A stretch of DNA of 64,000 nucleotides from PALSA-1444 sp964291045 (GTDB lineage: Bacteria; Chlamydiota; Chlamydiia; Chlamydiales; Rhabdochlamydiaceae). The position numbers were made by a program, and so were the translations under genes. The stretch covers positions 1,302,001 through 1,366,000 of the forward strand of contig NZ_OZ197277.1 of NCBI RefSeq assembly GCF_964291045.1, read 5' to 3'. The notes beneath the pieces were generated by a model. It did not search any database. It was given only the letters and a program-made list of their open reading frames with translations, and was not told where the DNA came from. Of the stretch, positions 26,462-35,458 are shown in pieces. Position 1 is the stretch's first letter; the number at the start of each line of letters is the position of its first letter.

Positions 26462-27604
26462 ATGACAGTTTCAGCTACCTCTTCAGCACTTCCCAAGAAT
26501 ACTTTACTGGAGTTACCCCCTTTTACAGCGTTTGAACTGGATTTTAGAGGAGGGGCCAGCTCTCTTCAATACAGATGGAAAAGAGACCCCTCTTTTATCT
26601 ATACCGTATTCAAAAACTCTATGAAAACAGCCCCTTTGTTTGGATCATTAGTCATAGGAGCTGGAGGCGTGATCTTAGCCAGCGCAAAGTTTATACTAGG
26701 TAGGCTGGATCATCAGCCGCTAGCCATAAAAAATAAAATCTACACAGATCTTAAAAAACAGGGGCATATTCTTTGGAATCAAGCTCAGCATTCTATCTCT
26801 TTTCAAAATAGTCCCTATTTAAAGGGAGCGCTTATCGGAGCTGGGGTTGCTGTGATAGGAAGTTTTGCCCTTAAGATGCTCTACGAAATCTGCTATCCCA
26901 TTCAAGTATCTCTTGCAAAGCAGCACGGCGTGCCAAAATCTGATCAAGAATCAGCTAAAGCACGGGCTATTTTAAATTTATTTCTAGATGATAAAATTGA
27001 GGCTTTTGACTGGGAGTGCTCCCATTCTCATGAAATCATGGCTTTTCCCGTAAAAGCTAATTGCGGACATGTATTTGACTTTTTTGCCTTATCTCTTATG
27101 ATGCAAAAAAATAGCTCCTCTTCTCTTAGGGATTTACATCCCTGTTCTAGATGCGATACCCCCATTCATCAGATGAGTCATGAACAAAGCACAGTAAAGC
27201 TCATCACGGAAAATGCGCATGTCATTTTCAATACCATTGAACAACTTTTAGCTAATTCTCATTTAATTGATGGCCTTAAGGCAGATGAAATCAAAGCCTC
27301 TATTGAAAAGGGGCAAACGTTTACTAACCACCCTATTGAAACACTTGCTGGCTATCTTGCAGGAAATGAATCTCTTTTATCTCGGGAAGAGCGGTTTGCG
27401 TTTATCGCCTATGTTTTAAGTCAGTTTATTCCCTTTCATAACAAAATCAGATATGTTTACTCGTTAAGCAGTTTTATTATAAAAGAAAAGATTTCTCCCA
27501 AAAATGCAGAAGTGATTCAAAAACCTCTTCAAGATTGGTATGAGAAGAGAGAATTTATTCCACAACATTGCACACTCACTAGAAAATTTTATAATGCGCT
27601 ATAA
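26462..27604 (+). CDS. Membrane protein with degenerate U-box/RING-like motif, copy 2
   Basis: 380 residues, clearly a duplicate of the gene at 23934: same membrane hairpin, same zinc-motif region and same C-terminal domain. The motif differs. Here the first part reads W-E-C-S-H-S-H-E-I-M (the Pro and Ile after the first Cys are lost, two His gained), C-G-H-V-F-D is kept and the last pair is C-S-R-C rather than C-P-L-C. All putative zinc ligands are thus still present, but the E2-contact residues (Ile after Cys, Pro in CPxC) are changed, so activity or partner may differ. The leader C-A-T-T-T-A-G-G-A-G-T-T-T-A-T is shared with copy 1. Confidence 0.8.
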   Translation: MTVSATSSALPKNTLLELPPFTAFELDFRGGASSLQYRWKRDPSFIYTVFKNSMKTAPLFGSLVIGAGGVILASAKFILGRLDHQPLAIKNKIYTDLKKQGHILWNQAQHSISFQNSPYLKGALIGAGVAVIGSFALKMLYEICYPIQVSLAKQHGVPKSDQESAKARAILNLFLDDKIEAFDWECSHSHEIMAFPVKANCGHVFDFFALSLMMQKNSSSSLRDLHPCSRCDTPIHQMSHEQSTVKLITENAHVIFNTIEQLLANSHLIDGLKADEIKASIEKGQTFTNHPIETLAGYLAGNESLLSREERFAFIAYVLSQFIPFHNKIRYVYSLSSFIIKEKISPKNAEVIQKPLQDWYEKREFIPQHCTLTRKFYNAL

Positions 27605-27713
27605 ATCCTTAGAGATGCTTAATACTATGTATGCATTATTGAGGATCAAGGATACTTTGTTGATAAGTCTCCTGATTTCTCTTTGAAGGAGCCTTTAGCA
27701 ACCTATCTCAAAA

Positions 27714-27776
27714 TCATTTTGCTCTTTTTTTAAGCCCTTCTTGAAAAAAGTGTGTCAAAAAAAGAGCCTAAAATGA
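27714..27776. other. Long imperfect inverted repeat between genes
   Basis: TCATTTT-GCTCTTTTTTT (from 27714) pairs with AAAAAAAGAGCCTAAAATGA (27757-27776), giving an 18-bp stem with a two-base bulge and a loop of about 25 bases. It lies between the second U-box/RING-like gene and the M20 peptidase gene. No U-run follows the 3' arm, so a classical terminator is doubtful. Confidence 0.4.
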
Positions 27777-27818
27777 GAAAAAAAGCTATTGTTTCCTCCA
27801 CACCTATTTTGAGGCCTT

Positions 27819-29189
27819 ATGAAAATCACTCTTCAGCACTTAAACACATGGTATCAAGATCACCTCCCTTGGATCTTAGACAATTATATATCCTTATTAA
27901 AGATCCCCTCGATTAGCACCGATCCAAGTTATAAAGACTCTATTCAAGAGGCTGCTGAGTTTGTCATGGATCAACTTAAATCTATGCATTTTAAGGTGGA
28001 AAAGTGGGAAACTGCTAAACATCCTGTCATCTTTGCCTCGTATGAAGTGGGCCCTTCAAAACCCACTCTTCTCATTTATCACCATTATGATGTGCAACCC
28101 ACTGACCCTTTACAGGAATGGAGTAGCCCTCCTTTTGAACCTCTACTCAAAGACAATGCCATTTATGCAAGAGGAGCCTCTGATAATAAAGGTCAGCTGA
28201 TGTATACACTCACTGCTCTTAAAGCGTATCAAGAGCTCTCTTCTTTTGGACTTAATATTAAACTCTTCATTGAAGGGGAAGAAGAGTGCGGAAGCGTAGG
28301 GTCTCGTTTAATTTTAAAGAGTAAACAACAAGAGCTTCAATCGGATTATCTCCTCATTGTAGATACGTTAATACCCTCTATTGACACGCCAGCTATTACC
28401 ATTGGATTAAGAGGACTTCTTACCATGGAAGTTGTTTGCTCAAATTCTACTGTCGATCTTCATTCAGGGGCTTTAGGAGGTATCGCTTTAAATCCTAACC
28501 AAGCGCTTGTGACCTTGCTTGCCAAATGCTTTGATGATCAAGGAAGAGTTATCATTCCTGGATTTTATGAAGGTATTGCTAAACTTTCAACGGAAGAAGA
28601 AAGGGATATGTTTAAAGAGGTTGATACAGCTTATTTAACTAAGCAGTTTGGACTTCAAGCGTTTCAAGGAGATACAAGTGAGATGCTATGGGAGAAAAAT
28701 ACACTCCTTCCTACCTTTGAAATTAATGGAATCACAGGGGGCTATACAGGGCCTGGCTTTAAAACAGTCATACCTTCTAAAGCGTCTGCTAAAATTTCAT
28801 GTAGACTCGTTCCTCATCAAAACCCGGAAAAGATTTTTGCCTTAATTCAGGAGTTTTTAGCGCAGCACGCCCCCAAAGGCATCACGCTAACACTTCATTA
28901 CGACTCAGGAGCCCCTGCTGTAAGATCGTCATCAAACACACCTCTTGCTCTTGTATGTGCAAAATCTTATACTGAAGTGTTTGAAAAGCCGTGCCAAAAA
29001 ATCCTCTCAGGGGCATCGATCCCTCTTGTGACAGATCTTGCTGCTTGCTGCAATGCAGAAGTGGTCATGATGGGAATGATCTTAGATTCAGATCAAATGC
29101 ACGCTCCTAATGAACACTTTGGTCTAGAACAACTTCGAAAAGGATTTTTAACGATGGCAACAATTTTAGGAAACCTCTCGGAATGTTAA
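27819..29189 (+). CDS. M20-family metallopeptidase (dipeptidase-like)
   Basis: 456 residues, in the range of M20 dipeptidases (PepV/CNDP-like). Visible zinc-site motifs: Y-H-H-Y-D-V-Q-P (first His and the D two residues on), G-A-S-D-N-K-G-Q (bridging Asp), I-E-G-E-E-E-C-G-S (general-base Glu and zinc Glu) and a near-terminal H-A-P-N-E (last His). The dimerisation domain is marked by D-L-H-S-G. Expected to cleave dipeptides in the cytosol, useful for amino acids taken from a host. The next gene starts inside its last codons (overlap of seven bases). Confidence 0.9.
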   Translation: MKITLQHLNTWYQDHLPWILDNYISLLKIPSISTDPSYKDSIQEAAEFVMDQLKSMHFKVEKWETAKHPVIFASYEVGPSKPTLLIYHHYDVQPTDPLQEWSSPPFEPLLKDNAIYARGASDNKGQLMYTLTALKAYQELSSFGLNIKLFIEGEEECGSVGSRLILKSKQQELQSDYLLIVDTLIPSIDTPAITIGLRGLLTMEVVCSNSTVDLHSGALGGIALNPNQALVTLLAKCFDDQGRVIIPGFYEGIAKLSTEEERDMFKEVDTAYLTKQFGLQAFQGDTSEMLWEKNTLLPTFEINGITGGYTGPGFKTVIPSKASAKISCRLVPHQNPEKIFALIQEFLAQHAPKGITLTLHYDSGAPAVRSSSNTPLALVCAKSYTEVFEKPCQKILSGASIPLVTDLAACCNAEVVMMGMILDSDQMHAPNEHFGLEQLRKGFLTMATILGNLSEC

Positions 29190-29779
29190 AACTGCTCTCT
29201 CTTTTCTTACTGCTACTTACCGTAGCAGAGATGACGTTTGCTCAAGGATTTTTTACGCCTTTTTGGATCTTAAGCATGATGATCACTGCGGCCCTCTCTC
29301 TTTTCATCTCGTGTATTCAAACAAGTAAATCGGCTTTATCTAAAGAAGAAGAGCATCTATTATGGCAAATGAAGCTTGCTGAGGTGGAAAATAGAGCCTC
29401 TCAAACAATTGATACTCTTCATCAACAAATGCATAAAATCACTAAACAAGCTGGGCTTTCAGAAGAGAGGTGCGTTGCGTATCAAAAGCTCTCAGAAATT
29501 CATCAAAGAGAAACAGAGCACTTAAGAAAAGAGCTTCATCATATGAGTGAAGAGCTCATCACCCAAGAGCGAAAAATCTGTATGCTCTCTTTACAAAAGC
29601 TTGAGCCTGATCTTTTTGGATTAACCAAAGAGGCTCTTTCCTCTCAGATTCACTGCTCTTGTAATCCGCGTCATCTTTACGACAAGATCACAAGAGCTGA
29701 AGAGGCAAGAGATGTCATGCGCAAAGAGCTTCACATTTTAAAGCAGCTCCTCAAATCCAAAGAGCCTAAAAAGCTCTAA
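29183..29779 (+). CDS. Membrane-anchored coiled-coil protein
   Basis: 198 residues, family not recognised. Two N-terminal hydrophobic helices (about 2-20 and 26-46) precede a long helical, heptad-like region rich in Glu, Gln, His and Lys (about 55-140), then a C-x-C motif (H-C-S-C-N) near 160 and a charged helix. Topology suggests an inner-membrane anchor with a cytoplasmic coiled coil. It overlaps the upstream peptidase gene and meets map tail to tail with a four-base overlap. Its function is unknown. Confidence 0.75.
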   Translation: MLKLLSLFLLLLTVAEMTFAQGFFTPFWILSMMITAALSLFISCIQTSKSALSKEEEHLLWQMKLAEVENRASQTIDTLHQQMHKITKQAGLSEERCVAYQKLSEIHQRETEHLRKELHHMSEELITQERKICMLSLQKLEPDLFGLTKEALSSQIHCSCNPRHLYDKITRAEEARDVMRKELHILKQLLKSKEPKKL

Positions 29780-30657
29780 GATACCGAGGGAAGTGTGAGG
29801 ATTTCAACGCCATCTTTGGTGACAACAAGTGTATGCTCCCACTGAGCGCTTGGTTTTAAATCAGAGGTTCTGACAGTCCATTTATCTTTTTTATCAAAAA
29901 ACCCCGATCTTACTCCTGCATTAATCATCGGCTCGATGGTAAAGGTCATGCCTTCTACAAGAGGAATATCGATATCATTAAAATGGTGAGGAATTTGAGG
30001 CTCTTCATGAAGCTCAAGGCCTACTCCATGCGCTACAAACTGATCTACAACAGAGCAGTTTTGAGATCTTGCATACTCTTCAATCACTCTCCCAATCTCT
30101 GATACAAAAACACCCGGTTTTACAATAGCAATGGCTCTTCTTAAGCACTCGTAAGACACATCTACAACTCTTTGCTTCTCTTCATTAACTTGTCCAATCA
30201 TCACCATAGCGCTACAATCAGCACAAAAGCCATTCACTTTACACGCAAAATCAATGTTAATGATATCCCCTTTTTGTAAAGGTGTATCGTTTGGAATACC
30301 GTGACAGATCACTTCATTTAAAGAGGTGCAGATGCTTTTAGGAAAAGGAGGTGAGCCGTATCCTAAACAAGCAGAAATAGCGCCAGCTTCTTTGCACCGT
30401 TTTTCTGCGAGTTCATTGATTGCATTGGTTGTTACGCCCTCTTGAGCTGCATCACAGAGCTCTTTTAAAACATTCGCTGCAAAGATGCACGCCTTTCTAA
30501 TCCCTTTAATCTGCTCAGGGGTTTTGACTAAGATCCCATATTTTTTTTTGTACTCTTGGGCAACTGCTTTTGCATCCGATGCTGGCATCAAAGGGTAGTG
30601 ACATTTTTTCCATTTGGCATTTTTTCCACACCAGCACATACTATTTCGTTCAATCAT
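29776..30657 (-). CDS. map: Methionine aminopeptidase with N-terminal SEC-C motif
   Basis: 293 residues. Removes the initiator Met from nascent proteins. The catalytic pita-bread domain shows the ligands I-N-I-D-F-A and F-C-A-D-C-S (two Asp), V-A-H-G-V-G (His), T-I-E-P-M (Glu) and a late E-H-T-L. The first ~45 residues add C-W-C-G-K-N-x-K-W-K-K-C-H, a SecA-C-terminus-like zinc knuckle that could dock on the ribosome; a similar extension is found in chlamydial MAPs. The start overlaps the end of truA by eight bases. Confidence 0.95.
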   Translation of the reverse strand: MIERNSMCWCGKNAKWKKCHYPLMPASDAKAVAQEYKKKYGILVKTPEQIKGIRKACIFAANVLKELCDAAQEGVTTNAINELAEKRCKEAGAISACLGYGSPPFPKSICTSLNEVICHGIPNDTPLQKGDIINIDFACKVNGFCADCSAMVMIGQVNEEKQRVVDVSYECLRRAIAIVKPGVFVSEIGRVIEEYARSQNCSVVDQFVAHGVGLELHEEPQIPHHFNDIDIPLVEGMTFTIEPMINAGVRSGFFDKKDKWTVRTSDLKPSAQWEHTLVVTKDGVEILTLPSVS

Positions 30658-31384
30658 AAAACACTCTTTTTAAGCTAAGACCGTGAGCAGGAGCTGTCAC
30701 TCCCATCTTTTTTCTGTCTTGAAGTTCAAGGAATTTGGGGATATCACTGGGTAAAATCGCACCCCAACCTACATATAATAAGGTTCCTACGATATTTCGG
30801 ACCATCTTATAAAGAAACCGGTTCCCTTGGATATGAAAAACAAGCCGGTTATGTTCTAAACTGTGAACGGTAATCAAAGAGAGATCACACACATTATCCT
30901 CTTTCTTCTCATTGGTGAGGGCTGAAAAATCTCTTCTTCCTATCAAAAAAGGAATGGTTTCCTCAATCTGACTTAAGTGAACGGGTTTCACAAAATGCCA
31001 AGAAAATAATTTATGAAAAGGGCTTTGCACTTTCCCTAAACAGACGTGATAGTGATACTCTTTTCCTTGAGCACTCAGTGTTGGATGAAAAGAAAGTGGC
31101 ATCACTTTAGCATTTAAAACCCTAATATCTTTGGGAAGAAGTGCATTGAGGCTCCTTTCAAGACTGTCCATCACAACAGACTTTTCTGTAAAAAAATTAA
31201 TCACCTGTCCTTCTGCATGCACTCCCCGGTCTGTTCTAGAGGCAGCTTGAAGAATAACCGAGTGATTTAAGATTTGCTCAAGCGCTTTTTGAACACTCTC
31301 TTCAATACTTGGGCCCTCTTTTGTTTTTTGCCATCCTAGGTAACATGTGCCATCATAAGCAACCAAGAGCTTAATATTGTTCAT
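30650..31384 (-). CDS. truA: tRNA pseudouridine synthase A
   Basis: 244 residues from the ATG at 31384. A longer frame upstream (to 31414) adds ten hydrophobic residues not expected in TruA, so the internal start, M-N-N-I-K-L-L-V-A-Y-D-G, is preferred. TruA makes pseudouridine at positions 38-40 of tRNA anticodon arms. The catalytic Asp is D52 in A-A-S-R-T-D-R-G-V-H-A. R-N-I-V-G-T-L-L near 200 is also typical. It is co-transcribed with map. Confidence 0.93.
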   Translation of the reverse strand: MNNIKLLVAYDGTCYLGWQKTKEGPSIEESVQKALEQILNHSVILQAASRTDRGVHAEGQVINFFTEKSVVMDSLERSLNALLPKDIRVLNAKVMPLSFHPTLSAQGKEYHYHVCLGKVQSPFHKLFSWHFVKPVHLSQIEETIPFLIGRRDFSALTNEKKEDNVCDLSLITVHSLEHNRLVFHIQGNRFLYKMVRNIVGTLLYVGWGAILPSDIPKFLELQDRKKMGVTAPAHGLSLKRVFYD

Positions 31385-31607
31385 GGGAATAAGTATAGCA
31401 AAAGAGATTCTCAATGTCTAAGGCAAGTAGGAGATAGTATATGCCCTCTTCTTGACGCTCTCTTGTTTTAAGTGAGAGGCATTGAATTAACACATGGTCC
31501 CCTTTGTCTTACACATAACCTGATGTTCTTTAAGGGATAAGAATCTTTGATTCTTCTCTTTCTTAACAACGGCGTTTTAAGAGAGGATTCAAAATAGCCG
31601 TTTCTTT

Positions 31608-32060
31608 CTAACTCATAAACCTTTTTTCGGCTTTATCAATAATTTCTTGTACTAAGGTTGTTCCTCTTGACTCTGCTTCATTACAGAGTTCTTTTAAAAC
31701 AATCATAACTCTTGCTCTTCTGTCTTCTGTGCGCTTTTTTTCAGAGGCAGCATCAATGTAATCGTGAGCGCTCCTCCAATAAAATCTTTCTTTTAATAGT
31801 GTGTTTTTATAGAGGGTTTCTTTAAAAACATAGGTAAAATAGGTGGGATTTTTTTCTAAATCATCAAAAGTTAGATAATCCTTACCACTCTCTTGCATTT
31901 CTTTTGTTTGGCAATCAAAAGGAACATGTAGCCCCTGTTCATTCAATTGTTTTATAAGCGGATATGCAAGGATTTCAACGCGCTCCTTACCCTGCTCATT
32001 AAGGGTCATTTTAATCCAGGCTTCACATGTACGTGGATGGATTAATACTCTAGATTCCAT
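31608..32060 (-). CDS. Small partner protein of kinase-like module, copy 3
   Basis: 150 residues from the ATG at 32060, preferred because an AAGGA lies upstream and because the product then starts M-E-S-R-V-L-I-H like its relatives; the frame extends 16 codons further. Same family as the genes at 1-562 and 32576-33232: E-A-W-I-K-M, G-K-E-R-V-E-I-L-A, D-D-L-E-K-N-P, F-Y-W-R, D-Y-I-D-A-A-S-E-K-K. It stops soon after the shared E-A-E-S-R-G-T-T-L region, lacking the C-terminal tail of the other two. It lies downstream of copy 2 with a 515-base gap. Function unknown. Confidence 0.75.
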   Translation of the reverse strand: MESRVLIHPRTCEAWIKMTLNEQGKERVEILAYPLIKQLNEQGLHVPFDCQTKEMQESGKDYLTFDDLEKNPTYFTYVFKETLYKNTLLKERFYWRSAHDYIDAASEKKRTEDRRARVMIVLKELCNEAESRGTTLVQEIIDKAEKRFMS

Positions 32061-32575
32061 ATTGATTCCTTTTATTGATGAAATAGTCTTATAACCTGTA
32101 TTCCGCACCTTCTCCGCAAGGTGAGACCAATTTTGATGATTTTTTGTTTGATGGGAAAATAGGCTTTAAGAAATTGGGCTAAATATATCTAATCGAAGGT
32201 TTTTTTGCACTTCTCATACAAAATTCAATAACTACTTAGGATAATATGAGAAATCAGGAAGCAAAAACCTAGATCCTATTTCATATTTGCAGATGATACC
32301 GGCCTTGTGGGAACCCCTTTAGGCCATCTCTTCAGACCTCAGCATGAAAATCTCCTATAGAGAGTCTATTAAGCTCATAGATATCAATGTGCTTAAGGTT
32401 CACATCAATGCCTTTGTTCCTAAAAACCTTGAGTTTTTCACATCAAGACCTGTTTACCGGTTTTTAGGAAACAGGTGTAAAGAAACCATACATATTCAAT
32501 ATAAACAACTTAAGATCTTATATTTTGATAAATAAAACGCCCTGACCAGCCCTTAGACTAAAGTACTATAGAAAT
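32061..32575. other. Intergenic region with an inverted repeat
   Basis: No gene I can support. A plus-strand frame at 32344-32535 lacks a ribosome binding site and spans an inverted repeat: TTGTTCCTAAAAACC (32414-32428) faces GGTTTTTAGGAAACA (32459-32473), with an inner ACCTGTTT/AAACAGGT pair that competes with it. This looks like RNA structure or palindromic debris rather than coding sequence. Confidence 0.45.
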
Positions 32576-33232
32576 TCATGGAGTTTCTAAAGAATTATTC
32601 ATCTTATAAGGAACAATAAAATCGTGATGTTTTTTCTTAAGACCTATGCATTGACGTGCAACTACCCCTATTTTAGAGGGAACCTGAGACTTTGAGGCTG
32701 TTTTATTAACATGGGCCTTTGGCTTTTCTATTTCTTGGATATGGTGCTTTACAGATGGGTTCAAGATAGCGATTGCCTCCTTAGCTGCATACTCCTTTTC
32801 GACTTCATCGATAATTTCTTCTGCTAAGGTTGTCCCTCTTGACTCTGCTTCTTCACACCTCTTTTTTAAAGCAGCAATGCCTCTTGCCCAGCTCTCTTCT
32901 ACTTGCTTTTTTTCAGAAGCAGCATCGACATAATCATTTGTATTCTTCCAAAAAAATCTTTCCTTTAATAGCTCATTTTTATACACAGTTTCTTGAAAAA
33001 TTTGTGTGAAATAATCTGGATTTTTTTCTAAATCGGTTAGATGTAAGTGTGTTTTATCATTTTCTCGCATCTCGATTGTACGTAAATGAAGAGGAACTCT
33101 CATACCGCGTTTTGTGAAACGTTCTATAAGTTCAGGTGCAAGAATTTCCACTCTCGCCTTACCGTAAGAATTAGGGATCATTTTAACCCATGCTTCAAAT
33201 GTGTACGGACAAATTAATAATTTAGACTCCAT
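32576..33232 (-). CDS. Small partner protein of kinase-like module, copy 2
   Basis: 218 residues, unrecognised family, paralogous to the genes at 1-562 and 31608. The shared part (residues 1-140) includes E-A-W-V-K-M, G-K-A-R-V-E-I-L-A, T-D-L-E-K-N-P-D-Y-F-T and D-Y-V-D-A-A-S-E-K-K. Then comes a helical, coiled-coil-like stretch ending E-I-I-D-E-V-E-K, and a basic tail of about 65 residues rich in Lys and His. It lies 267 bases downstream of the kinase-like gene on the same strand. The upstream A-A-T-A-A-T-A-T-C-A-A-A-T stretch (near 33275) resembles the one before copy 1 (near 605). Function unknown. Confidence 0.77.
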   Translation of the reverse strand: MESKLLICPYTFEAWVKMIPNSYGKARVEILAPELIERFTKRGMRVPLHLRTIEMRENDKTHLHLTDLEKNPDYFTQIFQETVYKNELLKERFFWKNTNDYVDAASEKKQVEESWARGIAALKKRCEEAESRGTTLAEEIIDEVEKEYAAKEAIAILNPSVKHHIQEIEKPKAHVNKTASKSQVPSKIGVVARQCIGLKKKHHDFIVPYKMNNSLETP

Positions 33233-33499
33233 AACAACCTTTCCTATGTAACGAACTTTATTTTATGAAAACAATCAAATAATATCAAATCGATTTATAT
33301 TCACAATTAATTATCAGATTAAGCGATCATTTAGAATAATTTACAATCTTCTATATGATGTGTGTTGCATATGTTTCGGAAGCAAAGCTTAAAATGAAGT
33401 GAAAAAACTGTGCGTGTTGTGCTAACTCATAAACACTCAAAAAAATAAAGCAAACCTATTACGAAAGACGCCGAATATAAAAAAACTTACTCGGTATCT

Positions 33500-35458
33500 C
33501 TAATCATTCAAATAAGATTTATTTTTATCTCTAGGCTTGATTGTATCAATGAGTGCCACGATTTGATCAACAGTTTTGTTGATATTTAGAGTTAATTCTC
33601 TAAGAATTTTTCCTATAAGAATAATCCAATCTAGCATCTTCTCTGTATCATTAATAATAAATTTGGTCAGCCTATTTTCATTATTTAGACATTCTTCTAA
33701 TATATCTCGATATTGTGTACAATTTTTCTCCGAAAAAAGATCTCTAACTGAATGATCTAAATCAGAAAATTTTAAATGATGTGAAACATCATCAATAATT
33801 TCAATTTGACACATTGTAGCAGACCCTATTTGAAGTTTTAGGCTATCTTCATGATCAATTCCATAGCATGCATATAATTCCCCCTGTTTTCTATAGAGTA
33901 AATTTGATCCATTTCTATCATGATTTAAAAAAAGAAGGTCAAAAATAAGAAGCTTTTGTAATGAGGAAAACATCAAAACCTGTTTATTTTGAGGGATATC
34001 CCTAAATGGTATCGCATTTGGAATAAAGGGTTGAATTGTTCCTAATATCCCCCGAATTTTAATTAAAAAGACTGCGGGTATAGGAAATTGTTTATGAAAA
34101 TTCATTTTAAAAGCAAAGTGTTCACAGTCTCTTCTATAGAGCATACGCTCTAGCTGTTTTCCCTCCAAATTCATTACCGGTTTAAAAACCCACTGAGGGT
34201 GAAAATCCTGTGCTTTTAAAATAAAAACAGGATTCAAATTGTCTGATGAAAGCCAATCTGTTGCTGTGTAAATAGCAAAATGATTAATTAAGTTAATAAT
34301 TTTAGGATCAGAGCTTATTTGTAAAAGTTGTGAAATAGAGAATAAATCAACGCCCTGATCTCTTGCAATAGTACGTATTTTATTTACATGAGCTTTGCTT
34401 TTTTCAGTAATAATTGAAAAATCAGCTTCTTTAGGAAGAGCTTTTAAACAATTAACCAAGGTGTAAATCACTTGAACAGGATGCGGTGCAATAAATGATT
34501 GCTCTTCACCTAAATAGTTTTGAACAAAAGGAGCTAATTCTGAATTAAATAAATAACGATAGGCCTGATGAATAAAATCCTCTGTTAATATTTTATTTTC
34601 AATATAACCTCTTAATAACTCTAAAATTTTTTCTAATTTTTCTTTAGGAGAAAGAGCTATATTCATAGGAATAGAAGAAGATTGAATTAATGCTTCCAAA
34701 GACTGAATCGCCTTTTCAAAAGTCAAAGGAATCATCTTTGGGGCATTTATTTTTGAGATATTTCCTGAGAATGGCTTTTGAGGAGGTGTTGCATTCTCCT
34801 CATGCGATTGTAAAAGATTAGGCTTACTAGGTTCTTGATGATTAAAGGATAAATCACTCTTTTTTTCAATTGGATTAGTCAGTAATGAATTTGTAGTAGT
34901 AGTGAGTAGAACCTCTCTTTCCTTGGCAGACTTTATCGATTCTTGATGAGTTGGAAACGATATTATATTTTGCATAGAAACAGATTTCTTATCTTGTGGT
35001 TTAGGTGATTGCATGATTACATCATGTAAGGGAGCCTGTTTTTTAATAGGAACAATAAATTTATTCCTAGCGTGAACTGACTTTACTTTCTCTAGAGAAC
35101 TTGGATTTATATTTTGGGTTGTTTGGGTAGTTGTTGTTTGAAGAGAAGTGAATCCTAACTTATTTGGTTTTGAATAAGTCCTTTGCGGGTTGAATGTGTT
35201 TTGGATTCCTTCTTTTTTTAAAGTCCCTTGAGAAGCTTGAGCCTCTTTACCTAGGGATTTCTTATTTGAACTAAGAAGTAATGAAGATAGAGTTTCTGTT
35301 CCAATAATATGAGTTTTTTTTGCCTCTTCTTTTTGAGAAGAAGAAATCACGCCTTTCTTTTCTTTTTGATAGATTTTCAGAGAAGCTTCTCCATCACTCT
35401 CTTCACTCTCAGAACTTGATCGAGCTTGTGAATGAATATTTGGAATGTTTATCCCCAT
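33500..35458 (-). CDS. Lipid/actin-fragmin-kinase-like fold protein, candidate effector, copy 2
   Basis: 652 residues. Residues 1-250 are low complexity (Ser, Gln, Lys, Thr) and begin M-G-I-N-I-P-N, close to the paralogue at 741. The C-terminal kinase-like domain is well conserved: W-V-F-K426-P, D-C-E-H-F-A-F-K-M-N-F-H, G-T-I-Q-P-F, L-L-F-L-N-H-D514-R-N-G-S-N-L-L, and G-I-D-H-E-D-S-L. I-P-A-V-F just before the hinge is identical in both. The pattern fits a PI3/4-kinase-like or HipA-like ATP-binding fold; activity is unproven. It heads a three-gene run with two copies of the small partner. AT content is high, especially upstream. Confidence 0.72.
   Translation of the reverse strand: MGINIPNIHSQARSSSESEESDGEASLKIYQKEKKGVISSSQKEEAKKTHIIGTETLSSLLLSSNKKSLGKEAQASQGTLKKEGIQNTFNPQRTYSKPNKLGFTSLQTTTTQTTQNINPSSLEKVKSVHARNKFIVPIKKQAPLHDVIMQSPKPQDKKSVSMQNIISFPTHQESIKSAKEREVLLTTTTNSLLTNPIEKKSDLSFNHQEPSKPNLLQSHEENATPPQKPFSGNISKINAPKMIPLTFEKAIQSLEALIQSSSIPMNIALSPKEKLEKILELLRGYIENKILTEDFIHQAYRYLFNSELAPFVQNYLGEEQSFIAPHPVQVIYTLVNCLKALPKEADFSIITEKSKAHVNKIRTIARDQGVDLFSISQLLQISSDPKIINLINHFAIYTATDWLSSDNLNPVFILKAQDFHPQWVFKPVMNLEGKQLERMLYRRDCEHFAFKMNFHKQFPIPAVFLIKIRGILGTIQPFIPNAIPFRDIPQNKQVLMFSSLQKLLIFDLLFLNHDRNGSNLLYRKQGELYACYGIDHEDSLKLQIGSATMCQIEIIDDVSHHLKFSDLDHSVRDLFSEKNCTQYRDILEECLNNENRLTKFIINDTEKMLDWIILIGKILRELTLNINKTVDQIVALIDTIKPRDKNKSYLND

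Noticed and set aside
32344..32535. Plus-strand 63-codon frame
   Set aside because: Spans an inverted repeat and has no translation signal; more likely structured non-coding sequence.
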